A DNA stretch of 53,673 nucleotides from contig NZ_JACIZD010000015.1 in the NCBI RefSeq assembly GCF_014359565.1, forward strand, positions 1-53,673, given 5' to 3'. Position 1 is the stretch's first letter; every line of letters begins with the position of its first letter. Of the stretch, positions 22,678-30,608 are shown one piece after another. A program made the position numbers and the translations under genes. The DNA comes from Immundisolibacter sp. (GTDB lineage: Bacteria > Pseudomonadota > Gammaproteobacteria > Immundisolibacterales > Immundisolibacteraceae). The notes under the pieces were generated by a model, which saw only the letters and a program-made list of their open reading frames with translations, was not told the DNA's origin and made no database searches.

Positions 22678-23127
22678 TCAGCCTCGGCGCACCGTCACCA
22701 CATGGCGGTCGGGGCCGAATTCAAGCTGCGCGGTAATGCCGGCGTTTTCGGTCAGCGCCCGCCAGAAGCCGCGATTCATGTCCTGCAAGGCCGCGGCGGG
22801 CATCTGCCAATGCGCGAGCTGCCCGGCTGCGGCAGCCTCGACAGGCGGCATCTGGAAGCACAGCGTGCCGTTTTCGGTGCTGACCTGCAGCGCGCCTCCG
22901 AAGCCGTAGGTCACCTGGTAGTGCTCGTAAAAGATGCGCGCGATCCGCTCCAGGTCGCCGCTCAAGCGGCTCCAGTTGATGCCCTGCTCCATCATCATCC
23001 GAAAGCCGAATTCCTCGGCGCTGATGCCAAGGCCGCAGGCCACCTTGAGGCCGCCGATCAGCGTGCCCTGACATTCCTGCAGGCGCAGCCGGGCCAGGTC
23101 GTCGATGCTCAGCTCGGGCAGGTTCAT
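22678..23127 (-). CDS. Conserved-looking hypothetical protein, 149 aa
   Basis: I do not recognise this family. The 149-residue product has no signal peptide or membrane segment. It is mixed alpha/beta with a cluster of aromatic residues (INWSRLSGDLERIARIFYEH and VTYGFGGALQVS). Its ATG overlaps the stop of the HAD/riboflavin-kinase gene (ATGA), so the two form an operon and may share a flavin- or nucleotide-related job. ATG 23127 is used because longer in-frame starts run back through the preceding gene. Confidence 0.75.
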   Translation of the reverse strand: MNLPELSIDDLARLRLQECQGTLIGGLKVACGLGISAEEFGFRMMMEQGINWSRLSGDLERIARIFYEHYQVTYGFGGALQVSTENGTLCFQMPPVEAAAAGQLAHWQMPAAALQDMNRGFWRALTENAGITAQLEFGPDRHVVTVRRG

Positions 23128-24206
23128 GGCCAGGATTCCTCCAGGGTCAGGTAGCGCACGTCCAGCACGGCGCCGTCGGTCAGCGCCCAGCGGGTGCGCA
23201 GCGGAATGGGGCAGATCAGTTCGAACTTGTCGTCCGGGTAACCGGGTACTTGCGGCCACAGCAGCAGCGCCGGGGTGCGCATGGCGCGGTGCGTCAGCTC
23301 CACCGCGTGCAGCAGCGCCGGGCAAAAGCCATCGCGCGCGGCAAGTTCGAAGCGCTTCAGCCGTACGTCGTGGCGCAGGCCCACCGCCAGCACGGCACTG
23401 TCCGGGTCGGCGGCGAGGTTGACGGTGCCGGGGTAGAACGGGCCGCCGAGCCGGGCTTCGATGGCCTCGCGCACCCAGCTTATGGCAAGAAAGCCGCTCG
23501 CCTCACCAAGTCCGCTGACCAGTTCACCGCGCACCGTGGGCGCGGGAGCCGTCTCGGCCAGGTGCGCGTGCAGCTGCGTCAGCGAATCGAGCACCGCATA
23601 TGGGTTGTGCGGCAGCAGATCCTCGCGCCGCGAAGCGCCGGTGGTGATGCCAAAGGCCCGCACCCCGGCGCCGTGGGCGGCCTTGATGTCGATCGGGTTG
23701 TCGCCGACGTAGATTGCGGCCTCGGGCGCCAGCCCGAGCCGCTGCAGGGCAAGCGCGATGCCGCTGGGCGAGGGCTTGCGGGCCGGCGCCTCGTCGCGCG
23801 TGACGATGACGTCGATCGGCGGGCAGCCGGGCGCTTCGGTCAGCCGGCTGACCACGAAGTGATTCGAGTCGGTGACGATGCCCAGGCGCCAGCCCGTGGC
23901 CGCCAGCCGCTGCAGCACCGGCAGCGTGTCGTGAAACAGGCGCGCTTCCGCGGCGAACACGTCCTTCCAGAGGTTCTGGCTGGCGGCGCTCAACGCGCGG
24001 TGTCGGGCGTCGGCATCGGCAACCGGCCCCAGCAAGGCCTCGATGGGCGAGCGGCCCAGCGTCATCACCTCGCGAATGTAGCCGGGCGCCGGCTGCGGCC
24101 AGCCCAGCTCGCGGCAGGCGCGACGGGTGATGGCAAGAAACGCCGGGATGGAATCCAGCAGTGTGCCGTCAAGATCGAACAGCGCGGCGCGTGATGGTGC
24201 GGACAT
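23124..24206 (-). CDS. HAD phosphatase fused to a CTP-dependent riboflavin kinase-like domain
   Basis: From ATG 24206 the product is 360 residues. Residues 1-220 are a HAD hydrolase: motif I LFDLDGTLLDS, motif II IVTDSN, motif III with Lys in ARKPSPSG, and motif IV YVGDNPIDIKAA. Residues about 235-360 match the archaeal CTP-dependent riboflavin kinase family (DUF120): the glycine-rich start ELVSGLGEASGFLAIS, YPGTVNL, and the end FELICPIPLRTRWALTDGAVLDV. Bacteria normally make FMN with the unrelated RibF. The fusion could make and dephosphorylate a flavin nucleotide, or modify another substrate; this is inference. The C-terminal assignment is from motif memory. Confidence 0.8.
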   Translation of the reverse strand: MSAPSRAALFDLDGTLLDSIPAFLAITRRACRELGWPQPAPGYIREVMTLGRSPIEALLGPVADADARHRALSAASQNLWKDVFAAEARLFHDTLPVLQRLAATGWRLGIVTDSNHFVVSRLTEAPGCPPIDVIVTRDEAPARKPSPSGIALALQRLGLAPEAAIYVGDNPIDIKAAHGAGVRAFGITTGASRREDLLPHNPYAVLDSLTQLHAHLAETAPAPTVRGELVSGLGEASGFLAISWVREAIEARLGGPFYPGTVNLAADPDSAVLAVGLRHDVRLKRFELAARDGFCPALLHAVELTHRAMRTPALLLWPQVPGYPDDKFELICPIPLRTRWALTDGAVLDVRYLTLEESWP

Positions 24207-24342
24207 GCGTGCCTGATGGGGTGGTCGAAGCGCCGCCCAGCTTACCGTTGCCTGCGGCGGGACGGTGATTTTTCCACGCCGGTTGCCGCGGGCCCCGGCC
24301 CGTGTCGACAATGGCCCCACCATTTCATCCGAGCTTTCCCCC

Positions 24343-26979
24343 ATGCGTGACGCCGCCCCCCGTGCCATCGAACTGAAAGACTACCGCCCGCCGGAATTCT
24401 TGGTCGGCTCCGCGCAGCTCGAATTCGATCTCGATCCGGCTCGCACGCGCGTGCGCAGCCGGCTGGAACTGCGCCGCAACCCATCCGGCCAGCGCGACGC
24501 GCCGCTGGTGCTCGACGGCCAGGGACTGAAGCTGCGCCGGGTCAGTCGCGACGGCTACCCCATGCGCCCGAGCGAGTACGAGGTCACCGCCGACACGCTC
24601 ACCATCCCCGGCCTGCCCGATGCGGTGTGCATCGAAACCGAGGTCGAGATCGACCCGTCCGCCAACAGCGCGCTGGAGGGGCTGTACACCTCGCGCGGCA
24701 TGCTGTGCACGCAGTGTGAGGCCGAGGGCTTTCGGTGCATCACCTATTTTCCGGACCGCCCGGACGTGCTGGCCCGCTTCACCACCACGCTGCGGGCCGA
24801 CCGCGGCGCCTATCCGCTGCTGCTGTCGAACGGCAACCGCGTGGCCGAGGGCGAACTGCCCGACGGGCGCCATTACGCCACCTTCGACGATCCGTTCCCG
24901 AAGCCCTGCTATCTGTTCGCGCTGGTGGCCGGCCAACTCGAAGCCCTCACCGACACCTTCGTCACGGCCAGCGGGCGCACGGTGCAGCTGTACATCCACA
25001 CCGAACCGGCCTATGTGGCGCAGTGTGGCCATGCCATGGCGGCGCTGAGAAAGGCCATGGCCTGGGACGAGCGCGTGTACGGGCGCGAGTACGACCTGGA
25101 CGTGTTTCACATCGTGGCCGTGGACGACTTCAACATGGGGGCGATGGAGAACAAGGGCCTGAACATCTTCAACGCCAAGTACGTCATGGCCGAGCCGTCA
25201 CGCGCCACGGATCTGGACTACCAGTACATCGAGGGCATCATCGCGCACGAGTACTTCCACAACTGGACCGGCAACCGCATCACCTGCCGCGACTGGTTCC
25301 AGCTGTCGCTCAAGGAAGGCCTCACCGTGTTCCGCGACCAGCAGTTCTCGGCCGACATGGGCTCGCCGGCGGTCAAGCGCATAGCCGACGTGCGCAACCT
25401 GCGCACCGTGCAGTTTGCCGAGGACGGCGGGCCACTGGCGCATCCGGTGCGGCCGCAGGCCTACGTCGAGATCAACAACTTCTACACCAGCACCGTCTAC
25501 CAGAAGGGCGCCGAGGTGGTGCGTATGCTGCATACCGTGCTCGGGCCGCAGGGCTTTCGGCGTGGCATGGACTGCTACTTCGCCCGCCACGACGGGCAGG
25601 CGGTGACGGTGGAGGACTTCGTCGCTGCGCTGGCCGATGCCAATGACGTGGACTTGGAGCCCTTCATGGGCTGGTACCGCCAGGCCGGCACGCCGCAGCT
25701 TACGGTGCAGCATCGCCATGACCCTTCGGCGCAGCGCTATTACCTGACGCTGAGTCAGCACACGCCGCCGACGCCGGGGCAGCCCGACAAGCAGCCGCTG
25801 CCGATTCCGGTCGCACTCGGTCTGCTGGCTGCGGACGGGCGCGAGCTGCCGCTGCGTCTGGAAGGGGAGGCCACGGCCACCGGCACGCAGCGCGTACTGC
25901 AACTGCGCGAAGCCGAACAGACCTTCGTGTTCGAAGACATTCCGGCGCCGCCGGTGCCCTCGCTGCTGCGCGGCTTCTCGGCGCCGGTTCGCTTGCAAAT
26001 CGATTTCGACGATGTGCAGCTCGCGCACCTGCTGGCGCACGATACTGATCCCTGCGCCCGCTACGATGCCGGCCAGCTGCTATACCTGCGCCTGATACGC
26101 CGTTTGCTGGCGGCGCACGGTAAGGGCGAGGCCCTGTGGCTGGATGACGGGCTGCTGGCCGCAGTCCAGCGTTGCCTGACCGACACGAGTCTCGACCCGG
26201 CGCTCGTGACCGAGCTGCTGACGTTGCCGTCAGAAACCTTCATCGCCGGCGAACTGGACGTGGTTGACCCACAGGCCATCCACGAGGTCCGCCGCTTCCT
26301 GCGCCTGGCGCTGGCGCAGGCCCTGCGCGAGCCGCTTTTGGAGCGCTACAAGGCTCTCGCGCCGACCGGCCCGTATCAGTTCGAGGGCGCCCAGGTCGGC
26401 CGACGCAGCCTGCGCAACCTGTGCCTGGGCTACCTGGCGGAACTGGACGACATCGGCGCCGTCCTGTGCCTGACGCAGTTCCAGGCGGCCGACAACATGA
26501 CCGACAGCAACGCGGCGCTGGCACTGCTGGCCCAGCTGGACGCGCCCGAGCGCGAACAGGCGCTGGCCGCCTTCTACCAGCGCTGGCAGGGCGAAGCGAT
26601 CGTGCTGGACCGCTGGTTTAGCGTGCAGGCCGGCTCGCGCCGCCTGCAGGCACTGGACGACGTGAAGGCCCTGCTGAACCACCCGGCCTACGCACCGCGC
26701 AATCCCAACCGCGTGCGCGCCCTGGTCGGTGCCTTCGTGCACGGCAACCCGGCGCGCTTTCATGCGGCGGATGGGTCCGGCTACGCCTTCCTGGCCGATC
26801 AGGTGCTGGCCATCGATGCCTTCAATCCCATGCTGGCGGCGCGCCTGGTGCAGGCCTTTGCCCGCTGGCGCCGTTTCGAGCCCGGCCGGCAGGCCCTGAT
26901 GCGCGCGCAATTGGAACGCCTGGCGGCGGCGCAGTTGTCCAAAGACGTCTACGAGGTGGTCAGCAAGGCGCTGGCGTAA
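24343..26979 (+). CDS. pepN: Aminopeptidase N (M1 family, E. coli PepN type)
   Basis: This 878-residue zinc enzyme removes N-terminal residues from peptides in the cytoplasm. The substrate-anchoring GAMEN motif is at 266-270 and the zinc site HEYFH at 302-306 with the third ligand E325 (LKEGLTV). The C-terminal ARM-like domain (about 540-878) is complete, and the length matches E. coli PepN (870). ATG 24343 is preferred; upstream in-frame codons to 24265 do not match the family. It is divergent from the HAD gene, with 136 bases between the starts. Confidence 0.96.
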   Translation: MRDAAPRAIELKDYRPPEFLVGSAQLEFDLDPARTRVRSRLELRRNPSGQRDAPLVLDGQGLKLRRVSRDGYPMRPSEYEVTADTLTIPGLPDAVCIETEVEIDPSANSALEGLYTSRGMLCTQCEAEGFRCITYFPDRPDVLARFTTTLRADRGAYPLLLSNGNRVAEGELPDGRHYATFDDPFPKPCYLFALVAGQLEALTDTFVTASGRTVQLYIHTEPAYVAQCGHAMAALRKAMAWDERVYGREYDLDVFHIVAVDDFNMGAMENKGLNIFNAKYVMAEPSRATDLDYQYIEGIIAHEYFHNWTGNRITCRDWFQLSLKEGLTVFRDQQFSADMGSPAVKRIADVRNLRTVQFAEDGGPLAHPVRPQAYVEINNFYTSTVYQKGAEVVRMLHTVLGPQGFRRGMDCYFARHDGQAVTVEDFVAALADANDVDLEPFMGWYRQAGTPQLTVQHRHDPSAQRYYLTLSQHTPPTPGQPDKQPLPIPVALGLLAADGRELPLRLEGEATATGTQRVLQLREAEQTFVFEDIPAPPVPSLLRGFSAPVRLQIDFDDVQLAHLLAHDTDPCARYDAGQLLYLRLIRRLLAAHGKGEALWLDDGLLAAVQRCLTDTSLDPALVTELLTLPSETFIAGELDVVDPQAIHEVRRFLRLALAQALREPLLERYKALAPTGPYQFEGAQVGRRSLRNLCLGYLAELDDIGAVLCLTQFQAADNMTDSNAALALLAQLDAPEREQALAAFYQRWQGEAIVLDRWFSVQAGSRRLQALDDVKALLNHPAYAPRNPNRVRALVGAFVHGNPARFHAADGSGYAFLADQVLAIDAFNPMLAARLVQAFARWRRFEPGRQALMRAQLERLAAAQLSKDVYEVVSKALA

Positions 26980-27480
26980 CAGGCAGTTGCGGTGCAGGAG
27001 CTGGGCTGCCAACAACCGGCACGCCCAGCCGCCACCCTTGTGCCTCTATGCTGGCCGATCGTTGCGGCGCCCGGCCGGGGCATCTCCCCGGTTCCGCCCC
27101 GTCATCCGGCAAAAATAAATTTTCGCGACGCCGTGCGCAGTCTCAGGAAATAAGACCCCTCCCATGTACGGTGACGATCGTCTGTCCACTTTGCAGGCGT
27201 CGTTATGTGTGCTTATATCCAATTTTTGCGCGTTGGGTCTGGCTACGACCGATGGAGCCCTGGGGGTTCCAAGCGACTCGCCACGCATCTCGGCTGGAAC
27301 GGTGGGTCTGGGGTGATGGCTTGATTGCGGGCACCCCACAGACCTGTCCGGGCCCCGCAAAGACCGCTGCGGGCTGCTGCTGGTGCGGCGGTGCTGACCA
27401 CATGCCCATTTGCGCCCGTCGTTGTTGCTGTAGCGATGCCCAGATATGATCTACCGATCTGGCATCGATAGGAGTTTCGT
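26980..27480. other. 500-bp gene-free stretch after pepN
   Basis: I see no gene here. The stretch is less GC-rich in places (around 27110-27150 and 27190-27240) than pepN, which suggests acquired or decaying DNA. The last 50 bases hold the vapB operator and Shine-Dalgarno sequence. No strong terminator after pepN is visible. Confidence 0.5.
27435..27466. promoter_or_regulatory. Inverted repeat upstream of vapB (putative operator)
   Basis: Arm GATGCCCAGAT (27435-27445) pairs with ATCTGGCATC (27457-27466) with one bulged base, around an 11-base centre. It lies 14 bases before the vapB ATG and partly overlaps where a -10 element would be. VapBC complexes typically bind such palindromes to repress their own promoter. 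Confidence 0.65.
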
Positions 27481-27687
27481 ATGACGACGGTGACCGTGTC
27501 CGAAAAATATCAGGTGGTGATTCCCAAGGCGGTGCGGGAGTCGCTGCAAATCAAGCCGGGGCAGAAGCTCGACGTGATCGTCTACGAGGGGCGTGCGGAG
27601 TTCGTCCCGGTGCAGGATATGCGCGCGGCACGCGGCTTCCTGCGCGGCATCGACACGGACGTGCCGCGGGAAGCCGACCGGGTATGA
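27481..27687 (+). CDS. vapB: VapB antitoxin, AbrB/SpoVT type
   Basis: This 68-residue protein has the swapped-hairpin AbrB fold (VTVSEKYQVVIPKAVRESL then GQKLDVIVYEGRAEFVPV) that binds DNA as a dimer, followed by a tail (about 45-68) that would block the VapC active site. A good Shine-Dalgarno (AGGAG) precedes the ATG by 6 bases. Its stop overlaps the vapC start (ATGA). Confidence 0.9.
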   Translation: MTTVTVSEKYQVVIPKAVRESLQIKPGQKLDVIVYEGRAEFVPVQDMRAARGFLRGIDTDVPREADRV

Positions 27688-28073
27688 ACCTGGTCGATTC
27701 GTCCGGCTGGCTGGAGTATTTCGCCGATGGACCCAATGCCACGTTCTTTGCGTCGGCGATCCTCGATACGGAACAGTTGGTTGTCCCGACGCTATCCCTG
27801 CTGGAGGTCTTCAAGCGCGTGTTGCAGCAACGGGGGGAGGGCGATGCCCTTCAAGCAGTGGCGCTGATGCGACAGGGGCAGGTGGTCGAGCTGGATTCCG
27901 TACTAGCGCTTTCGGCAGCGCGCTTGGGTGTGGAACATCGGCTCGCGCTTGCCGATTCGGTCATTTACGCCACCGCTCGCAGCTTTGGCGCGCTGCTGTG
28001 GACCCAGGATGCCGATTTCGAAGATCTACCCGGTGTGCGTTTTGTGGCGAAGTCACGCGGTCACGGCGGCTGA
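27684..28073 (+). CDS. vapC: VapC toxin, PIN-domain ribonuclease
   Basis: This 129-residue PIN protein has acidic residues at D5 (LVDSSGWLEYF), the helix Glu in LSLLEVFKRVL, the LALADSVIYATAR motif that carries the third acidic residue, and WTQDADFEDLPGV near the end. VapC toxins cut tRNA or rRNA. The pair sits between pepN and a relic CRISPR locus, and nothing in the sequence suggests it is broken. It is distinct from the PIN protein at 645, which is longer and has no AbrB partner. Confidence 0.9.
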   Translation: MNLVDSSGWLEYFADGPNATFFASAILDTEQLVVPTLSLLEVFKRVLQQRGEGDALQAVALMRQGQVVELDSVLALSAARLGVEHRLALADSVIYATARSFGALLWTQDADFEDLPGVRFVAKSRGHGG

Positions 28074-28082
28074 CCCGCGGCT

Positions 28083-28388
28083 GACCTGCTGCCGCCGCTG
28101 CGCCCCATTCCGATCAAAGAGCGCCTGTCCGTGCTCTACATCGAGCGCGGCCAGCTCGACGTGCTCGATGGCGCCTTCGTGGTAGTGCATGTCATCGGCG
28201 TGCGCACGCCTTCCGGTCGGTGGCGTGGCCTGCCTGATGCTGGAGCCCGGCGCGCGGGTTTCCCATGCTGCGGTCACGCGCGCCGCCCGCGTCGGCACCC
28301 TGCTGGTGTGGATCGGCGAAGCCGGTGTGCGGCTCTATTCCGCCGGCCAGCCGGGCGGCGCGCGGTCGGATCGGCTGCTGTATCAGGC
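28083..28388 (+). pseudogene. cas1: Type I-E cas1 remnant, frameshifted and truncated
   Basis: The reading LPPLRPIPIKERLSVLYIER through GQLDVLDGAFVVVH matches the start of type I-E Cas1. Around 28207-28213 the frame shifts, and the next frame continues LPVGGVACLMLEPGARVSH, then GTLLVWIGEAGVRLYSAG and ARSDRLLYQA, all typical of Cas1e residues about 35-95. No ATG opens it. The homology ends abruptly at 28388, where a CRISPR repeat begins, so the remaining two-thirds of cas1 and all of cas2 are gone. Cas1 is the spacer-integrating nuclease. This copy cannot work. Confidence 0.9.
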
Positions 28389-28478
28389 GCGTTCGCCGCA
28401 CTCGCGGGGATGAACTGGCAACGCAGAATCTGAGGGTCCACAAAGGCAAGCGTTCCCCGCCCCGCGGATGGGGAACTC
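28389..28478 (+). CRISPR. Relic type I-E CRISPR unit: repeat, one spacer, decayed repeat
   Basis: The 29-base segment 28389-28417 matches the type I-E repeat pattern: GCGTTCGCCGCACTCGCGGG then GATGAACTG, against the usual GTGTTCCCCGC...GCGGGGATGAACCG. Exactly 61 bases later, 28450-28478 begins GCGTTCCCCGCCCCGCGG and is otherwise rearranged. This leaves a 32-base interval (28418-28449), the standard type I-E spacer size. The second copy has diverged like a leader-distal terminal repeat. No further copy follows at the expected 28511. The orientation matches cas1. Too short for automated CRISPR finders. Confidence 0.75.
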
Positions 28479-28631
28479 GCGCCGCAGGCGAGCAATACGC
28501 CCGCCAGTGCCCGACCATCTGAGTTGGTTGGCTAATATCCTGGCTCTACTGGCCGTGGGTTTTGGGCGGCGGAATATGGCGCTTCATAGCAGTCAGGTGC
28601 CAGCACCATGCCTGCAAATCGTCGCTTGAAA

Positions 28632-28707
28632 TGGCGTCCCCAAGGGGATTCGAACCCCTGTTGCCGCCGTGAAAGGGCAGTGTCCTAGGCCTCTAGACGA
28701 TGGGGAC
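28632..28707 (-). tRNA. tRNA-Glu(TTC)
   Basis: The leftward 76-base gene folds as a standard cloverleaf: acceptor GTCCCCA/TGGGGAC, anticodon stem TGCCC/GGCGG-type arm with loop holding TTC, T-loop TTCGAAT, and an encoded GCCA 3' end at 28632. Its neighbours are tRNA-Ala and gltX, the enzyme that charges tRNA-Glu, all on the same strand. Confidence 0.95.
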
Positions 28708-28750
28708 TTGCAGACGGCCGGGCGGGGAGGCACCCGCGGCGGAGGGGATT

Positions 28751-28826
28751 TGGTGGAGCCAGGCGGGATCGAACCGCCGACCTCAACACTGCCAGTGTTG
28801 CGCTCTCCCAGCTGAGCTATGGCCCC
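28751..28826 (-). tRNA. tRNA-Ala(GGC)
   Basis: The 76-base leftward gene starts GGGGCCATAGCTCAGC, has the anticodon loop with GGC inside the perfect stem AACAC/GTGTT, T-loop TTCGATC and encoded CCA. It lies 43 bases upstream of tRNA-Glu in the transcription sense and 41 bases downstream of the gltX stop, so the two tRNAs may be co-transcribed with gltX. Confidence 0.95.
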
Positions 28827-28867
28827 ATGCAAGGGGCGCGCAATGTACTGATTTTCGGCCGGCAGTG

Positions 28868-30280
28868 TCAAGCAGAGCCTTGGCCTTGCAGCCATTGAAT
28901 GGCGCGCTCCAGGCGGCCGAGCACCCGGCCGCGGCCGATCAGCTCCAGGGTGATGTCGATGGCCGGCGACACGGCGCTGCCGCACAGGGCCACGCGCAGC
29001 GGCTGCGCCAGCTGGCCGAACTTGCGCCCGTGCTGCGCGGCCACGTCCTCTACGGTTTGATGCAGCGCCGCGGCCTGCCAGTCGGCGAGCTGCTCGAAGC
29101 GGGTGTGCAGGGCCAGCAGCGGTTCGATGGCATCCGGCGTCAAGTGTTTCAGTGCGGCCGGATCGTAGTCCTGGAACTCGCGGTAGAACGGCAGGGCCTT
29201 CTGGGCCATCTCGACCAGTGTCTTGCTGCGTTCGCGCAGCGCCAGCACTACCTGCGCCAGCGGCGGGCCGTCGAGTGCCGGATCGATGCCGTGCAGGCCC
29301 ATGAAGGGGCTCAGGTGCCTCGCCACATGGTCGGGGTCGCTGGTCTTCAGGTAATGCTGGTTCAGCCACAGCAGCTTGTCCGGATTGACCGCCGCGGCGG
29401 CGCGGTTGACGTGCTCCACCTCGAACAGCGTGACCAGTTCGTCCAGCGAGAACACTTCCTGATCGCCGTGCGACCAGCCCAGGCGCACCAGATAGTTCAG
29501 CAGCGCCTCCGGCAAAAAGCCCTCGTCGCGGTACTGCAGCACGCTGACGGCGCCGTGCCGCTTGGACAGCCGCGCGCCGTCGGGGCCAAGGATCATCGGC
29601 ACGTGCGCGTACTGCGGCACCGGCGCGCCCAGTGCACGCAGGATGTTGATCTGCCGCGGCGTGTTGTTGAGGTGGTCATCGCCGCGGATGACGCAGGTCA
29701 CCCCCATGTCCATGTCGTCCACGACCACGGTGAAGTTGTAGGTCGGCGTGCCGTCGCTGCGCGCCAGCACCAGGTCGTCGAGTTCGGTGTTGCTGAACGC
29801 CACCCGGCCGCGGATCAGGTCGTCCACCACCACGTCGCCGTCCAGCGGATTGCGAAAGCGGATCACCGACGGCGGATTGCCGGGCGGCGGCGCGGTCAGG
29901 TTGCGGCAGCGGCCGTCGTAGCGGGGTTTTTCCTTGCGCGCCAGCTGCGCCTCGCGCCGGGCGGCCAGGTCTTCCTGTGTGCAGTAGCAGCGGTAGGCCT
30001 GGCCGGCATCCAGCATGCGGTCCAGCACGGCGCGGTAGTGATCGAAACGGTGGGTCTGATAGAACGGACCCTCGTCGTAGTTCAGACCCAGCCAGGCCAT
30101 GCCTTCCAGGATGGCGTTGACCGATTCCACGGTGGAGCGCTCGCGGTCCGTGTCCTCGATGCGCAGGATGAAGGTGCCGCCGTGGTGGCGGGCGTGCAGC
30201 CAGGCGAACAGGGCGGTGCGCGCACCGCCGATGTGCAGGTAGCCGGTGGGACTGGGCGCGAAACGGCTGCGGACACTCAT
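28868..30280 (-). CDS. gltX: Glutamate--tRNA ligase
   Basis: This 470-residue class I synthetase charges tRNA-Glu. It has the HIGH-type motif in FAPSPTGYLHIGGARTALF (residues about 7-25) and the KMSKS-type loop RLSKRHGA (about 238-245). A helical anticodon-binding C-terminal half follows. The zinc-type cysteines in YRCYCTQEDL are only partly kept (CYC present, partner C near CRN). The ATG at 30280 gives the standard start MSVRSRFAPSPTG. tRNA-Ala and tRNA-Glu follow on the same strand. Confidence 0.97.
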   Translation of the reverse strand: MSVRSRFAPSPTGYLHIGGARTALFAWLHARHHGGTFILRIEDTDRERSTVESVNAILEGMAWLGLNYDEGPFYQTHRFDHYRAVLDRMLDAGQAYRCYCTQEDLAARREAQLARKEKPRYDGRCRNLTAPPPGNPPSVIRFRNPLDGDVVVDDLIRGRVAFSNTELDDLVLARSDGTPTYNFTVVVDDMDMGVTCVIRGDDHLNNTPRQINILRALGAPVPQYAHVPMILGPDGARLSKRHGAVSVLQYRDEGFLPEALLNYLVRLGWSHGDQEVFSLDELVTLFEVEHVNRAAAAVNPDKLLWLNQHYLKTSDPDHVARHLSPFMGLHGIDPALDGPPLAQVVLALRERSKTLVEMAQKALPFYREFQDYDPAALKHLTPDAIEPLLALHTRFEQLADWQAAALHQTVEDVAAQHGRKFGQLAQPLRVALCGSAVSPAIDITLELIGRGRVLGRLERAIQWLQGQGSA

Positions 30281-30401
30281 GGCTCGGCCTGGGGCGAAAA
30301 ACGGGGCGGCTATTGTAGCGGCGCGGGTTGGGCCGACTCGCGGCTGAGCGCTCCCGTTTGACCCGGTCAGGGCAGACGCCTAGAATTCGCGACCCCCACG
30401 G

Positions 30402-30476
30402 GGGCGATTAGCTCAGCGGTAGAGCACTACCTTCACACGGTAGGGGTCGCTGGTTCGATCCCAGCATCGCCCACCA
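30402..30476 (+). tRNA. tRNA-Val(CAC)
   Basis: The 75-base rightward gene starts GGGCGATTAGCTCAGCGG, with stem CTACC/GGTAG around the loop TTCACAC (anticodon CAC), T-arm with loop TTCGATC, acceptor end TCGCCC, discriminator A and encoded CCA. A hairpin terminator follows 9 bases later. It is an extra valine isoacceptor that reads GUG. Confidence 0.95.
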
Positions 30477-30485
30477 CGTTTCCTG

Positions 30486-30514
30486 AAAACGCCTGGCCTC
30501 GTGCCGGGCGTTTT
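30486..30514 (+). terminator. Intrinsic terminator after tRNA-Val
   Basis: AAAACGCC-T-GGC at 30486-30497 pairs with GCC-G-GGCGTTTT at 30503-30514 around a CTCGT loop. The A-rich 5' and T-rich 3' arms would allow termination on either strand, giving the tRNA a defined 3' end. Confidence 0.85.
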
Positions 30515-30608
30515 GCGTTTCGGGGCGCGTTCCGGCGGTGGGTCTGGTCCAGCCGATACAATGCGCGGCCCCGTTTGCCCCGATTTTTCGCTGACAGGCC
30601 GTGCCGCC

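Noticed and set aside
28131-28433. Rightward 100-codon frame as an intact gene
   Set aside because: Only its first 27 codons match Cas1; past 28210 the match moves to another frame, so it is part of the cas1 remnant.
30501-30608. Longer start for aroG at ATG 30501
   Set aside because: The extension begins inside the tRNA-Val terminator and does not resemble the enzyme's N-terminus.
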